Notes under the pieces: generated by a model
Told to the model about the DNA's origin: nothing
The model's database searches: none
What the model saw: the letters and a program-made list of their open reading frames with translations, nothing else
DNA from: Candidatus Iainarchaeum sp.
Lineage (GTDB): Archaea; Iainarchaeota; Iainarchaeia; Iainarchaeales; SKW153
Assembly: GCA_026414365.1 (NCBI GenBank)
Contig: JAOAJD010000001.1
Span: 62,001-126,000 of the forward strand
DNA: 64,000 nucleotides
Reading direction: 5' to 3'
Shown here: one piece after another, positions 17,098 through 26,100 of the stretch
How the letters are laid out: the number at the start of each line of letters is the position of its first letter
Position numbering within the stretch: the first letter of the stretch is position 1
Program-made: the position numbers and the translations under genes

Positions 17098-17237
17098 GCA
17101 AAAACACTAAAATAAAAATAGTACTAAAAAGAATAAAACTATTTTGTTTGCTTTGGAAGTAAATCCCTTTTTAAGATCATATTTAAACATTAGTAATAAA
17201 CTATTAAAAACCAAACTCAGCAAATTAAAAAGGGTAA

Positions 17238-18254
17238 TTACTTTTTTTGTTGACTCTGTTGAGGCTGCAAAATTTTAGATATTTCTCTATTTATTATCTT
17301 AGTTATGAAATTAAGCACTTTTGCATAACGAGAATAATCTTTAAGCTTAAGCTTAATAATACACTCGTACCACCCTGGTGCCTTTGTTTTTGTTAAAATG
17401 ATTTCTAGACTACTTATATCTACATCACTATCTAACTTTTCTTTCTTTAATTCTTCTTTTAATATATTCTCTAAATAATTTGGATCAACCATAGAATGAA
17501 CATCAAAATAAAAAAAAGCCAAACCACTAGATTTCCCTTTGCTTAATAACTGAAATCTGGTTTTAGCAAAATCAGAATTAGACATTATAATAGTTGTATC
17601 ATATGCGTCTATAAGTTTAGTTGATCTTAGTCCAATTTTTCTTAATCTTGCAACATCTCCACTTGGTAACCTGACATAATCTCCATAATTTATTTGCCTA
17701 TCTAATTGCATAGCTATTCCTGCAAAGAAATTTGCTAAAGTTTCTTGAGAGGCTAAACCAAGGATCAAAGTTATAACGCTTGTAACTGCCAATATTGCAG
17801 TAACATCTACCCCCAATTCAGCCAAAAACAAAGCACTGCCGAATAATACTACTAAAACCCTTGTAATTTTTTGTAGAAGCGGCAATAGAGACAAATCTAC
17901 TTTTATTTGTGACTCTTTTATACCTTCTTCATAATACCAATCAAACAATGCCTTTACAACTTTATATGCAAGATATGTAATTAGCAATGTTAAAGCTGCA
18001 ATAGTGTATCTCTCTGTAAAAGTTACATAGCTTTCAAACATTGCAAAAAAATGCACACCTAAATAAATCAAAAACAAAAAGAAGAATGATTCAAGAGGAC
18101 TTCTTATCGCATCTAAAACTCTGTCATCCAGAGTACTTTTTGTTTTAATAACTAACTTTCCTAAAAGCCAAACAACAAAAGGGCCTAAAATTTTACCTAA
18201 TAAAAAAGATATTATTATCAGCAATACTAGGTATAAATAAATTAATAAGTCCAT
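17238..18254 (-). CDS. MscS family mechanosensitive channel
   Basis: About four or five transmembrane helices occupy residues 1-170. They are followed by the MscS pore helix and beta domain (LILGLASQETLANFFAGIAMQ, then RQINYGDYVRLPSGDVARLRKIGLRSTKL), which is diagnostic. A C-terminal alpha/beta domain follows, ending in a Gln-rich tail. It acts as an osmotic release valve in the cytoplasmic membrane. The ORF track begins at TTG 18263, but ATG 18254 (MDLLIYLYL) is the more natural start. Confidence 0.93.
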   Translation of the reverse strand: MDLLIYLYLVLLIIISFLLGKILGPFVVWLLGKLVIKTKSTLDDRVLDAIRSPLESFFFLFLIYLGVHFFAMFESYVTFTERYTIAALTLLITYLAYKVVKALFDWYYEEGIKESQIKVDLSLLPLLQKITRVLVVLFGSALFLAELGVDVTAILAVTSVITLILGLASQETLANFFAGIAMQLDRQINYGDYVRLPSGDVARLRKIGLRSTKLIDAYDTTIIMSNSDFAKTRFQLLSKGKSSGLAFFYFDVHSMVDPNYLENILKEELKKEKLDSDVDISSLEIILTKTKAPGWYECIIKLKLKDYSRYAKVLNFITKIINREISKILQPQQSQQKK

Positions 18255-18378
18255 AATTAACAAACAAAAAAAATATTTTAAAAATAATAACTATTCTGGT
18301 AAATCTTGGTTAATATAAAAGTTAACCCTCATAAGAATTCAAGGTTGGCTTTAAATAATAAAAAAATAATAAATAAAT

Positions 18379-20238
18379 ATGCAATTTGAAAGATTGGTAG
18401 ATTATTTTGAAAGACTTGAAAACACTTCTTCTAGAATTGAGATGATTAAAATATTGTCTGAACTATTAAAAGAGGCATCAGCAGGAGAAGCAAAAAAAAT
18501 AGTTTATTTATGTCAAGGAAAAGTTTTGCCTGATTATGAAGGATTAGAAATTGGAATTGGTGAAAAATTTGTAGAAGAAGCAATTGCTACAGTGAGTGGA
18601 AACAGAAAAGAGAATGTTGAAAAAGAATACAAAAAAGAAGGAGATTTGGGATTAGTTGCAGAAAAAATGTTAGCTAAAAGGAAACAGAAGAGCTTATTCT
18701 CACAAAAACTAAGTGTAGATAAAGTTTACGATAATCTACTAAAGATAGCAAAATCTACAGGACAAAAAAGTCAAGATGTTAAGATAAGATTACTTTCAGA
18801 GCTTCTAAACTCTTCAACACCTCGAGAAGCAAAATATATAATAAGATTCCCAATAGGTACTTTGAGATTAGGTATAGGAGACCCTACAATAATGGATGCA
18901 TTGGCAGAGATATATTGGAAAGAACATGAAAATGATGAAGATATCAAAAACAGAATAAAAAAAGAAAAATATAAAGATGAAGAGGAATTTGGAAGAAGAG
19001 TTAGAAGCTTACTTAGAGAAAAGATAGAAGCCAAATATAACATACATCCAGATTTAGGTGAAATAGCAGACATTATAAAAAAATATGGAATAGAAGGATT
19101 AGAAAAAATAAAAATAGAACACGGGATACCTATAAGGCCAACATTAGCAGAAAGATTATCATCAAGTGAAGATATTATAAAAAAAATAGGTAAATGCGCG
19201 ATAGAGGCTAAATATGATGGATTTAGATTACAAATTCACAAAAAAGAAAATAATGTAATAATATTCTCAAGAAGATTAGAAAAAATGACTCAAATGTTCC
19301 CAGAAATAGTAAAAGCAGTTAGAGAAGAAATAAAAGTAAAGGAAGTCATCTTTGAAGGAGAAGCATTGGCCTATAATGAAAATACCAAAGAATTTTATCC
19401 ATTCCAAATAACAATACAAAGAAAAAGAAAGTATGATATAGGAAAAATGTCTGAAGAATTCCCACTAAAATTGTTTGTATTCGATGTTATGTTCATGGAA
19501 GGCAAGAATGTTATGGGAATGCCATTTAAAGAAAGAAGAAAAATAGTAGAGCAAATAACAAAAGGAGGTAAAAATATTGTAGCTACTGAGAGTATAATAA
19601 CTGAATCACCACGAGATATTGACAAATATTTCAATGAGTGTATCGAGAGGGGTTTAGAAGGTATTGTTGCAAAAGATCTCAACGCACCATATATTGCTGG
19701 TGCAAGAAAATTTGCATGGATAAAGCTAAAAAGAAGTTATAGAGGGGAGCTCAGTGATAGTGTAGATGTAGTTATTGTCGGCTATTTTAAAGGTAGAGGG
19801 TTGAGAGCAAAATTTGGATTAGGTGCTTTGCTAACTGCCGTATATGATAAAAAAGAAGATTGTTTTAAAACTATAGCTAAAATTGGCTCTGGCTTCAAAG
19901 AGGAACAAATTGAAGAGCTTGAAAAAATATTATCAGAGATTAAGATAGATAAAAAGCCTGCAAGAGTTATATCTAGAATAGAACCCGATGTATGGGTTGA
20001 ACCAAAATATGTAATAGAAGTTGTTGCTGACGAAATAACTAAAAGTCCAATACATACTGCAGGCATGAAAAAAGAAGAGGGGCTGGCTCTAAGATTCCCA
20101 AGGATGATTTCTTTTAGAAGAGACAAAAAACCAGAGGATTGTACAACTGTAGAAGAAATTGAAAGAATGTATATCAACCAAAAAGTTGTAAATCTTACTG
20201 AAACAGAAGAAAGAATAGATGGGGATTTGACAGTATGA
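18379..20238 (+). CDS. lig: ATP-dependent DNA ligase, archaeal type
   Basis: The N-terminal DNA-binding domain (about 1-200) is followed by adenylation motif I, EAKYDGFRLQIH, with Lys278 as the AMP acceptor. Motif III is in VIFEGEALAYN, motif IV in GLEGIVAKD, and motif V around AWIKLKRSY. An OB domain ends the protein. At 619 residues it is slightly longer than typical archaeal ligases. It seals Okazaki fragments and repair nicks. CTTTAAATAATA lies about 26 bases before the ATG, consistent with a leaderless start. It overlaps the next gene by four bases (ATGA). Confidence 0.97.
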   Translation: MQFERLVDYFERLENTSSRIEMIKILSELLKEASAGEAKKIVYLCQGKVLPDYEGLEIGIGEKFVEEAIATVSGNRKENVEKEYKKEGDLGLVAEKMLAKRKQKSLFSQKLSVDKVYDNLLKIAKSTGQKSQDVKIRLLSELLNSSTPREAKYIIRFPIGTLRLGIGDPTIMDALAEIYWKEHENDEDIKNRIKKEKYKDEEEFGRRVRSLLREKIEAKYNIHPDLGEIADIIKKYGIEGLEKIKIEHGIPIRPTLAERLSSSEDIIKKIGKCAIEAKYDGFRLQIHKKENNVIIFSRRLEKMTQMFPEIVKAVREEIKVKEVIFEGEALAYNENTKEFYPFQITIQRKRKYDIGKMSEEFPLKLFVFDVMFMEGKNVMGMPFKERRKIVEQITKGGKNIVATESIITESPRDIDKYFNECIERGLEGIVAKDLNAPYIAGARKFAWIKLKRSYRGELSDSVDVVIVGYFKGRGLRAKFGLGALLTAVYDKKEDCFKTIAKIGSGFKEEQIEELEKILSEIKIDKKPARVISRIEPDVWVEPKYVIEVVADEITKSPIHTAGMKKEEGLALRFPRMISFRRDKKPEDCTTVEEIERMYINQKVVNLTETEERIDGDLTV

Positions 20239-20495
20239 TAAGGCAAATACTAGAAATAACAGAAAAATTGCTTCTTATAAGTGTTGCTTTTTTACTAGTG
20301 GTAATAATACTATTGAGAATGCACACTGTTTTAGGAGAAATAAGACTTGATCTTCTTAAAAGTGGTGATTATGAATGGTTATTGTATATAACCCTCTTTG
20401 GTTTAATAATAACTTGGCTCCTAAAAAAACTACTCGTATGGGAAATTCATGCCACTTTAGGAAACCCTAAAATAAAGAAGCAGTATCGTAGATAA
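20235..20495 (+). CDS. Small membrane protein, unknown
   Basis: I do not recognise this 86-residue protein. It has two hydrophobic helices (about 11-27 and 48-66) separated by a charged loop (HTVLGEIRLDLLKSGDYEW) and a basic C-terminal tail. It overlaps the DNA ligase stop codon by four bases and is followed two bases later by another membrane-anchored protein, so the three genes appear to form one transcript. Confidence 0.65.
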   Translation: MIRQILEITEKLLLISVAFLLVVIILLRMHTVLGEIRLDLLKSGDYEWLLYITLFGLIITWLLKKLLVWEIHATLGNPKIKKQYRR

Positions 20496-20497
20496 TT

Positions 20498-21424
20498 ATG
20501 CCAGAGAATATTTTCAAAATTGGTGTATATGTTGTAATAACTATTATAATAATATCTTTATTATTTAACTACTTCCAAAAACCTACTAAAACAAACATTG
20601 AAATAATAAAGGAGTTAATAAAAGATGCAGAGTTTAATGAAGGTATGGTTATTGAAAAAGAAATAGAGATAAAAGAAAAAGAGGTTATAAATGTACAAAC
20701 AGTAGAAAATAATGATAGAACCGTTAGGATAAAATGCACAAGTGAGATTCTTTGTACACCAGACAGTTTAGAATTTGATGAAAGAATATTAAAAGCAAAC
20801 AAAAATATTCCTAATTTAAAAGTATATGTAAGATGTGAACATCAATTAGACTTATCTGTATGTAACATTTATTTTGGAAAAAAACCAGCACAACTTTTTA
20901 TAAAAAAATTAGAATTATTTGAAGATAAAACAAAAATTTTTTTAGAATTAGAAAATATCGGAGAATTTAGTTGCAAAGATATAAATGTTACAATAAAAAA
21001 ATGTAGAATTGGAGAAAACGAAAATATCACGAAAGAAAAATATTGTGTTGAAAAAACAGAATTTTTAGAAGAAATCAATGCAAATGATAAAAAAAATGTT
21101 ATTATAAATTTGGGAAATATTACAAATGGGAGATATTTGTTTGAGATAAAAACATATGCTGAAGAATGTGGCTTAAACGTGAAAAGTTTGCATGATATAA
21201 TAGAAATAGAACAAACAAATCCTTGTTTGTTAGGAGAAATCGGGGAATCTGTTTTAATAGAAGGAAAATGTAAACAAAGATTCTATTGCTCTAATTGTCA
21301 ATATGCCTATCAATGTAAAGAAGCTTGGGCACAAAAAATACCTGAGAAAGCACAATTATTTGAGATAGAAAGTAAAGAATACACTATAATCCAATACGAA
21401 CCAACAGAAGGTCGTTGTGAATAA
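20498..21424 (+). CDS. Membrane-anchored Cys-rich extracytosolic protein, unknown
   Basis: An N-terminal transmembrane helix (about 6-24) is followed by a long beta-rich domain. The middle (KTKIFLELENIGEFSCKDINVTIKKC) resembles the CARDB/Ig-like fold. At least a dozen Cys residues occur in the exported part, including CSNCQYAYQC near the C terminus, suggesting disulfides or metal binding outside the membrane. It lies at the end of the DNA ligase transcript. I cannot assign a function. Confidence 0.6.
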   Translation: MPENIFKIGVYVVITIIIISLLFNYFQKPTKTNIEIIKELIKDAEFNEGMVIEKEIEIKEKEVINVQTVENNDRTVRIKCTSEILCTPDSLEFDERILKANKNIPNLKVYVRCEHQLDLSVCNIYFGKKPAQLFIKKLELFEDKTKIFLELENIGEFSCKDINVTIKKCRIGENENITKEKYCVEKTEFLEEINANDKKNVIINLGNITNGRYLFEIKTYAEECGLNVKSLHDIIEIEQTNPCLLGEIGESVLIEGKCKQRFYCSNCQYAYQCKEAWAQKIPEKAQLFEIESKEYTIIQYEPTEGRCE

Positions 21425-21455
21425 AATAATAATTATAACTATGAAATTTTGATAG

Positions 21456-22601
21456 TTAAATCTTATACTTTTCTCTAACAACTGATGCTTTACCTATTGC
21501 ACTAAAAGCCTTGAAAAACAACAAGGAATTTGCATAACAAATATCTTCAATTGCTTTAACCGTATCTTTTTCTAAACTATTTACTTTCTCAAAAAATGGT
21601 TTGAACGCATTCTTTATATATTTGCCCAAAAACTCTTCCTCAGATTTTATATTTTTTTTCTTTGCTTCTTCATCATAATTCTGATGAACCCATTCTTTTA
21701 TTTCTTTATATAAATCTGGTTGATAAACTTTAACAACATCGTAAAAAAGATTTTGCCAATTTGTACCAACATTACCCTTTACTATATATTTTTTTGGAAA
21801 CTTAGTAGCAATTAAATCCAAAGGAGTTCCTGTTATGCCATGTTGAACAATACCAACTTTTGCAACTTTCCTAACGGCCTCTCCAACCCTAACTGTTTGT
21901 GGTATATCGATACTTAATTGAGGTACCAAATTACCTTCTGCATCGTAAGTATTCCCATGAGCAGAACCATTAGCTATAGCTAAACCTTGCGGATAAACTC
22001 CATTTTCGTTTAACTTTTTTATAAAATATGTTGCTTCCTCAGGAGTTGTTAAAACTCTTCCATGTTCATCTTTCTTACCTATCTCACCTACTTCAACTTC
22101 TAAACCAAAAGATTTTCCTTTCATATTTTCTTCAATATATTTTGCAAGCTCAGTAGTAACTTCAATATTTCTCTTTAGTTGCTCTGCAACACTATTAACT
22201 TTATCATCAAAAAGAAAAGATGCATCTATAGCAAAAGAAGTATAACCCGCTTTTATCTGTGCATCAATTAATTTCTTTATCTTTTCAATCTCTTCATTAT
22301 CTCCTTTTTTTACTGTTATATGATCCGCATGTAAGGCCCAAACATCATATTTAACTTGCTTAGCTATGGTTCTTACAGCCTCACTATATTTTTGTGGAGT
22401 AAAACCTGTATAACCACCATTTAAGTCACATTCTGACTTTGCAAGTTCCATCATCATTGGAGCATCTAAATCTTTAGCTGCTCGAAAAATGCCTTTTGCA
22501 ACACCTACAGTAGTTCTAGTATTGCAAGCCATTATTATACATTCATCATCAATAAAACAATCAAATAAATAATTCCCTGGTAAAGGATCAAATTTTGCCA
22601 T
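21456..22601 (-). CDS. Class II fructose-bisphosphate aldolase-like protein
   Basis: Zinc-site segments of class II aldolases are visible: ALHADH, VEVGEIG and NGSAHGN. The phosphate-binding loop, normally HGGSGTP, reads HGITGTP (VQHGITGTPLDLI). At 381 residues it is longer than typical bacterial enzymes. The reaction is cleavage or condensation of fructose-1,6-bisphosphate, and substrate specificity for another ketose bisphosphate is possible. GGAGGT precedes the ATG. It overlaps the class I FBPase gene by 14 bases, which strongly suggests gluconeogenesis. Archaea more often use class I (DhnA-type) aldolase or bifunctional FBPA/ase. Confidence 0.85.
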   Translation of the reverse strand: MAKFDPLPGNYLFDCFIDDECIIMACNTRTTVGVAKGIFRAAKDLDAPMMMELAKSECDLNGGYTGFTPQKYSEAVRTIAKQVKYDVWALHADHITVKKGDNEEIEKIKKLIDAQIKAGYTSFAIDASFLFDDKVNSVAEQLKRNIEVTTELAKYIEENMKGKSFGLEVEVGEIGKKDEHGRVLTTPEEATYFIKKLNENGVYPQGLAIANGSAHGNTYDAEGNLVPQLSIDIPQTVRVGEAVRKVAKVGIVQHGITGTPLDLIATKFPKKYIVKGNVGTNWQNLFYDVVKVYQPDLYKEIKEWVHQNYDEEAKKKNIKSEEEFLGKYIKNAFKPFFEKVNSLEKDTVKAIEDICYANSLLFFKAFSAIGKASVVREKYKI

Positions 22602-23502
22602 GCTCTAAACCTCCATTTAAAAATTCTTCTGCTGCCTTGACAACATTTCTAGAACCAATATAAAGAGGCACTCTCTGAGATATTTTCTCTGGCCTTATAT
22701 CTAATATTGGTTTATTCCCATTTGAAGCATACCCCTTCGCCTCTTTAGTAATAAAAGCCAAGGGATTAGCTTCAAAAAGAAGTCTCAATTTCCCCTCTGG
22801 TTTTTCTCTCAAAGAAGGATACATGAAAATTCCACCATAACAAAGTATCTGATTAAAATCAGCAGTTAATGATCCTGAATATCTTAACTTGAATCCTTGT
22901 CTTTCAAGCTCTTTTACATACAAAGTATGTCTATCAGTCCACTCCGATGGTAATCCACCTGGTGAATATATTTTACCTTCAGGAATTTCTATTGATTCTC
23001 TCCTAAGAATAAAATCATTTTTTATTGGATCTAAAACGAACTCATGAGCACCAAAACCTTTATATGCGTAAGTTAAAGTTGTGAGAGGACCATAAAGAAC
23101 AAAACATGCAGCGTCCATTCTATTGCCCTTCTCTAGAACATTGCCTTCATTAAACATACCAACTATAGTCCCAACTGCTAAATTTGTCTTTACACAGCTA
23201 GAACCATCTAAAGGATCTAAAGTGACTCCCCAACTACCTTCTGACCTTAAGATTTCTTTTATAGAACCCTGTTCCTCAGATGCTATGTTCCTAACAAGAT
23301 TTGTTTTTTCTAAACTTTCCGTAAAAAGATTGTCTGCAAATTTATCTAATTCTAATTGAGCTTCTCCATAAATATTCTCTGAATTGCACAAACCTGTAGC
23401 ATAAACAAAATGTTTATTCAATTCTTTTGCACAGTTAGCCACAGTGAGGATTAGTTTTCTAACATCTGGATCAATATTAAACAAATGTTCCACAAGTTTC
23501 AA
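22588..23502 (-). CDS. fbp: Class I fructose-1,6-bisphosphatase
   Basis: The metal-binding motif DPLDGSS, the substrate-binding YSGSLTADFNQIL with GGIFMYP, and PEGKLRLLFEANPLAFI near the C terminus are the class I FBPase signatures. The protein converts fructose-1,6-bisphosphate to fructose-6-phosphate. At 304 residues it is slightly shorter than bacterial FBPase. The start is TTG, supported by GGTGATATC immediately upstream. It is the first gene of a two-gene operon with the class II aldolase. Confidence 0.94.
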   Translation of the reverse strand: MKLVEHLFNIDPDVRKLILTVANCAKELNKHFVYATGLCNSENIYGEAQLELDKFADNLFTESLEKTNLVRNIASEEQGSIKEILRSEGSWGVTLDPLDGSSCVKTNLAVGTIVGMFNEGNVLEKGNRMDAACFVLYGPLTTLTYAYKGFGAHEFVLDPIKNDFILRRESIEIPEGKIYSPGGLPSEWTDRHTLYVKELERQGFKLRYSGSLTADFNQILCYGGIFMYPSLREKPEGKLRLLFEANPLAFITKEAKGYASNGNKPILDIRPEKISQRVPLYIGSRNVVKAAEEFLNGGLEHGKI

Positions 23503-23672
23503 GATATCACCAATATGATAATAGTAAACTCTGCACGTTTATTATTAACTAAAAAATATAAAAAGGTTAAAAATAATAAAGCCTCATACTAAGTATGAAC
23601 ATCTATTACTCACTTCAAATGACTAATAACAAAAGCTATCTTTTAAAATAATTTTACAATTATTTTTAAAGT

Positions 23673-25007
23673 ATGGATTATAAAAAAGTAATGAAAAAAT
23701 TTGGAGTAAACGAAGGTGAGTTTGTAGAGATACACTCAGAAGGATATGTATATGAAGGCTATATTTTACCATCATCAAAAAAAGAATTCTTTACTCTTAA
23801 ACTAAAATCAGGATATAATATTGGAATAGCTGCAGAAAAAGTTGAGAGAATAAACAAGCTAAAGGAAGAAGCTGCTATAGAAAAAAAAGTATTCAAAGAA
23901 ATAGAGAAAAAAGAAAATTTGCCACGAATAACAATATTACATACTGGAGGAACAATAGCAAGTAAGGTAGATTATAGAACAGGTGCTGTGGTATGTTCTT
24001 TTTTGCCAGAAGATTTAATAAATATGTTCCCTGAAATCAGCGAAATTGCAAATCTGGATTCTAGATTAATTGCAAATATGTGGAGCGATGATTTAAGATT
24101 TAAACATATAAGTATGATAGCAAAAGCTATAAAAGAAGAGGTAGAAAAAGGGGTAGATGGGATAATTATAGGAATAGGTACTGATAATTTGGCTCCTGCT
24201 GCTGCAGGGTTAGCTTTTGCTTTAGAAAATTTGCCAATAGCAGTAATCTTGGTTGGTGCCCAAAGAAGTTCAGACAGAGGAAGCAGCGATGCTGCAGTAA
24301 ACATAATAAGTGCTGCTAATTTTATAATAAAAAGCGACTTTTCAGGAGTTGCTATATGTATGCACGGATCAACCTCTGATGATTTTTGTTATATTCTACC
24401 ATCGTGCAAAACAAAAAAAATGCACAGCTCTGCAAGAGATGCTTTTAAACCAATAAATGATACACCAATTGCCAAAGTGGAATATCCAAGTGGCAAAATA
24501 GAATTTTATAAGAAAGATTATATTAAAAAAGACAAAAATAGAAAATTAATACTAAAAGAAAATTTTGAAGAGAAGGTGGGACTACTAAAAATAACTCCCA
24601 ATATGTTCCCTGAACAATTCTCTTTCTATAGAAAGAATAAGTTTAAAGGGTTAGTTATTGAAGGTACTGGTTTAGGACATACTCCTGCTCATGTACCAAA
24701 CCAATATGCAAAGATTCACAAAAAAATATATGAAGAAATAAAAAAACTTACAAAGAGTGGTTGTATTGTTATAATGACAACAACATGCTTACAAGGTAGA
24801 GTTAATATGAATGTTTATAATAAAGGAAGAGACTTACAAGAGGCTGGAATAATAAGTGGTGAAGATATGCTCGCCGAAGTAGCATTTATGAAATTATCTT
24901 GGCTTTTAGGAAATTTTGAAGATCGTGATAAAATAAAAGAGATGATAAGCAAAAACTTGAGAGGTGAAATAAGAGAAAGAACTTTGTTAAATGTTGAAAA
25001 ATGGTGA
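23673..25007 (+). CDS. gatD: Glu-tRNA(Gln) amidotransferase subunit D
   Basis: An N-terminal domain of about 80 residues is followed by an asparaginase-like domain with the catalytic Thr segment ILHTGGTIAS (about 88-97) and a second active-site segment GIGTDNLAPA. GatD supplies ammonia to GatE for conversion of Glu-tRNA(Gln) to Gln-tRNA(Gln), the archaea-specific route. The length of 444 residues is normal. TTTTAAAATA lies about 28 bases before the ATG, which suggests a leaderless start. Two flavin protein genes separate it from gatE. Confidence 0.97.
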   Translation: MDYKKVMKKFGVNEGEFVEIHSEGYVYEGYILPSSKKEFFTLKLKSGYNIGIAAEKVERINKLKEEAAIEKKVFKEIEKKENLPRITILHTGGTIASKVDYRTGAVVCSFLPEDLINMFPEISEIANLDSRLIANMWSDDLRFKHISMIAKAIKEEVEKGVDGIIIGIGTDNLAPAAAGLAFALENLPIAVILVGAQRSSDRGSSDAAVNIISAANFIIKSDFSGVAICMHGSTSDDFCYILPSCKTKKMHSSARDAFKPINDTPIAKVEYPSGKIEFYKKDYIKKDKNRKLILKENFEEKVGLLKITPNMFPEQFSFYRKNKFKGLVIEGTGLGHTPAHVPNQYAKIHKKIYEEIKKLTKSGCIVIMTTTCLQGRVNMNVYNKGRDLQEAGIISGEDMLAEVAFMKLSWLLGNFEDRDKIKEMISKNLRGEIRERTLLNVEKW

Positions 25008-25027
25008 AATAAAAAAGGTTGATAAAA

Positions 25028-25555
25028 ATGTATGTTCTGGCAATATGTGGAAGTCACAGAAATGGAAACACTGAATATATTTTAAGAAAGATATTAGATA
25101 TCTTCAAAAGAGATAACAACAAATGCGAGCTTATACTTTTAAGAGAGAAAAATATAGAATTATCTGATGGAAATATTGATAATAAACACTCAAAAGAAGA
25201 CGAAATGAGTAAAATATACCAGAAAGTGAGAAACGCAGATATTCTAATATTAGCATCACCTGCTTATTTCAACAATGTCTCCACAATTATGAAAAACTTT
25301 ATAGATAGATTTAACAGATACTGGGAAGATGAAGCATTAAAAGGAAAAAAGGTTTTATTAATATCAGTAGCCGCAACAAAAAAATCTGCAGAAAAATGTT
25401 GTGAATATTTGGCAGAATTCGCACAGATTTGTAAAATGAAAATCATAAAAAAACTAACATTTGAAATAGAAAACGTCTCAGATTTAGACAGAAAAGAACA
25501 AATTTCAAGAGAGATAGAAAATGAAATAAGAGGTGATTTATATGGTAAATGTTGA
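25028..25555 (+). CDS. NAD(P)H-dependent FMN reductase (flavodoxin fold)
   Basis: The start MYVLAICGSHRNGNTEYIL is the FMN phosphate-binding loop of the NADPH-dependent FMN reductase family, and NADILILASPAYFNNVSTIMKNFIDRF is its second flavin segment. It probably reduces FMN, quinones or iron complexes. A Cys pair (KCC) lies near residue 120. The ORF track start (TTG 25019) lies within the ribosome binding region AAGGTTGAT, so ATG 25028 is preferred. The gene is between gatD and a flavoredoxin-like gene. Confidence 0.88.
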   Translation: MYVLAICGSHRNGNTEYILRKILDIFKRDNNKCELILLREKNIELSDGNIDNKHSKEDEMSKIYQKVRNADILILASPAYFNNVSTIMKNFIDRFNRYWEDEALKGKKVLLISVAATKKSAEKCCEYLAEFAQICKMKIIKKLTFEIENVSDLDRKEQISREIENEIRGDLYGKC

Positions 25556-26096
25556 ACCAGAAGAAGCGATAAGACTAATATCACCTAGAGTAATAGCATT
25601 AATAACCACAACTAATCCAGACGGAAGTACAAATGCTTCTCCTTATTCATGGGTGTTTCCATTCTCATTTGAACCACCTATGTTAACAGTAGGTGTTGGT
25701 AAAGGTGGGAAGAATACGCAGAAAAATGCAGAAAGAGAGAAAGAATTCGTTGTAAATTTAGTAAGCAAAGACTTTGGTCAAAAAGCGTGTGATTTAGAAT
25801 GGATAACTGGGAAAGATCAATTAAAAAAAGTTGGACTCTCTGAAATTGATTCAAAAAAAGTTAAGACAAAATCGATAAAAGAGTCAAAAGTTAGAATTGA
25901 ATGTGAATATCTAACTACCGTTGATGTAAAAGAATCAGATCATGTTCTAGTTGTAGGTAAAATAGTTGCTGCGGAGTGCTTAGCAATGAAAGGAAAAGTA
26001 CCTGACTTTGATAAGCTTGACCTGTTAACGCATGTGGCTGGAGATGAATTCAGAGAGGTAGGAAAAAAAGTTTTATTTAAAAGGAAGAGAGGTTAA
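25542..26096 (+). CDS. Flavin reductase-like (flavoredoxin) FMN-binding protein
   Basis: The segment TNPDGSTNASPYSWVFPFSFEPPM followed by VGVGKGGKNTQKNAE is the FMN-binding core of the flavin reductase-like domain. The family exchanges electrons from NAD(P)H or other donors through FMN. AGGTGAT six bases before the ATG at 25542 supports this start, which overlaps the end of the preceding FMN reductase gene by 14 bases. The two flavoproteins may be redox partners. gatE starts five bases after its stop. Confidence 0.88.
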   Translation: MVNVEPEEAIRLISPRVIALITTTNPDGSTNASPYSWVFPFSFEPPMLTVGVGKGGKNTQKNAEREKEFVVNLVSKDFGQKACDLEWITGKDQLKKVGLSEIDSKKVKTKSIKESKVRIECEYLTTVDVKESDHVLVVGKIVAAECLAMKGKVPDFDKLDLLTHVAGDEFREVGKKVLFKRKRG

Positions 26097-26100
26097 AAAA

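Noticed and set aside
16713-17162. 149-residue plus-strand ORF
   Set aside because: It runs antisense to P5C reductase and through the intron-containing tRNA-Pro.
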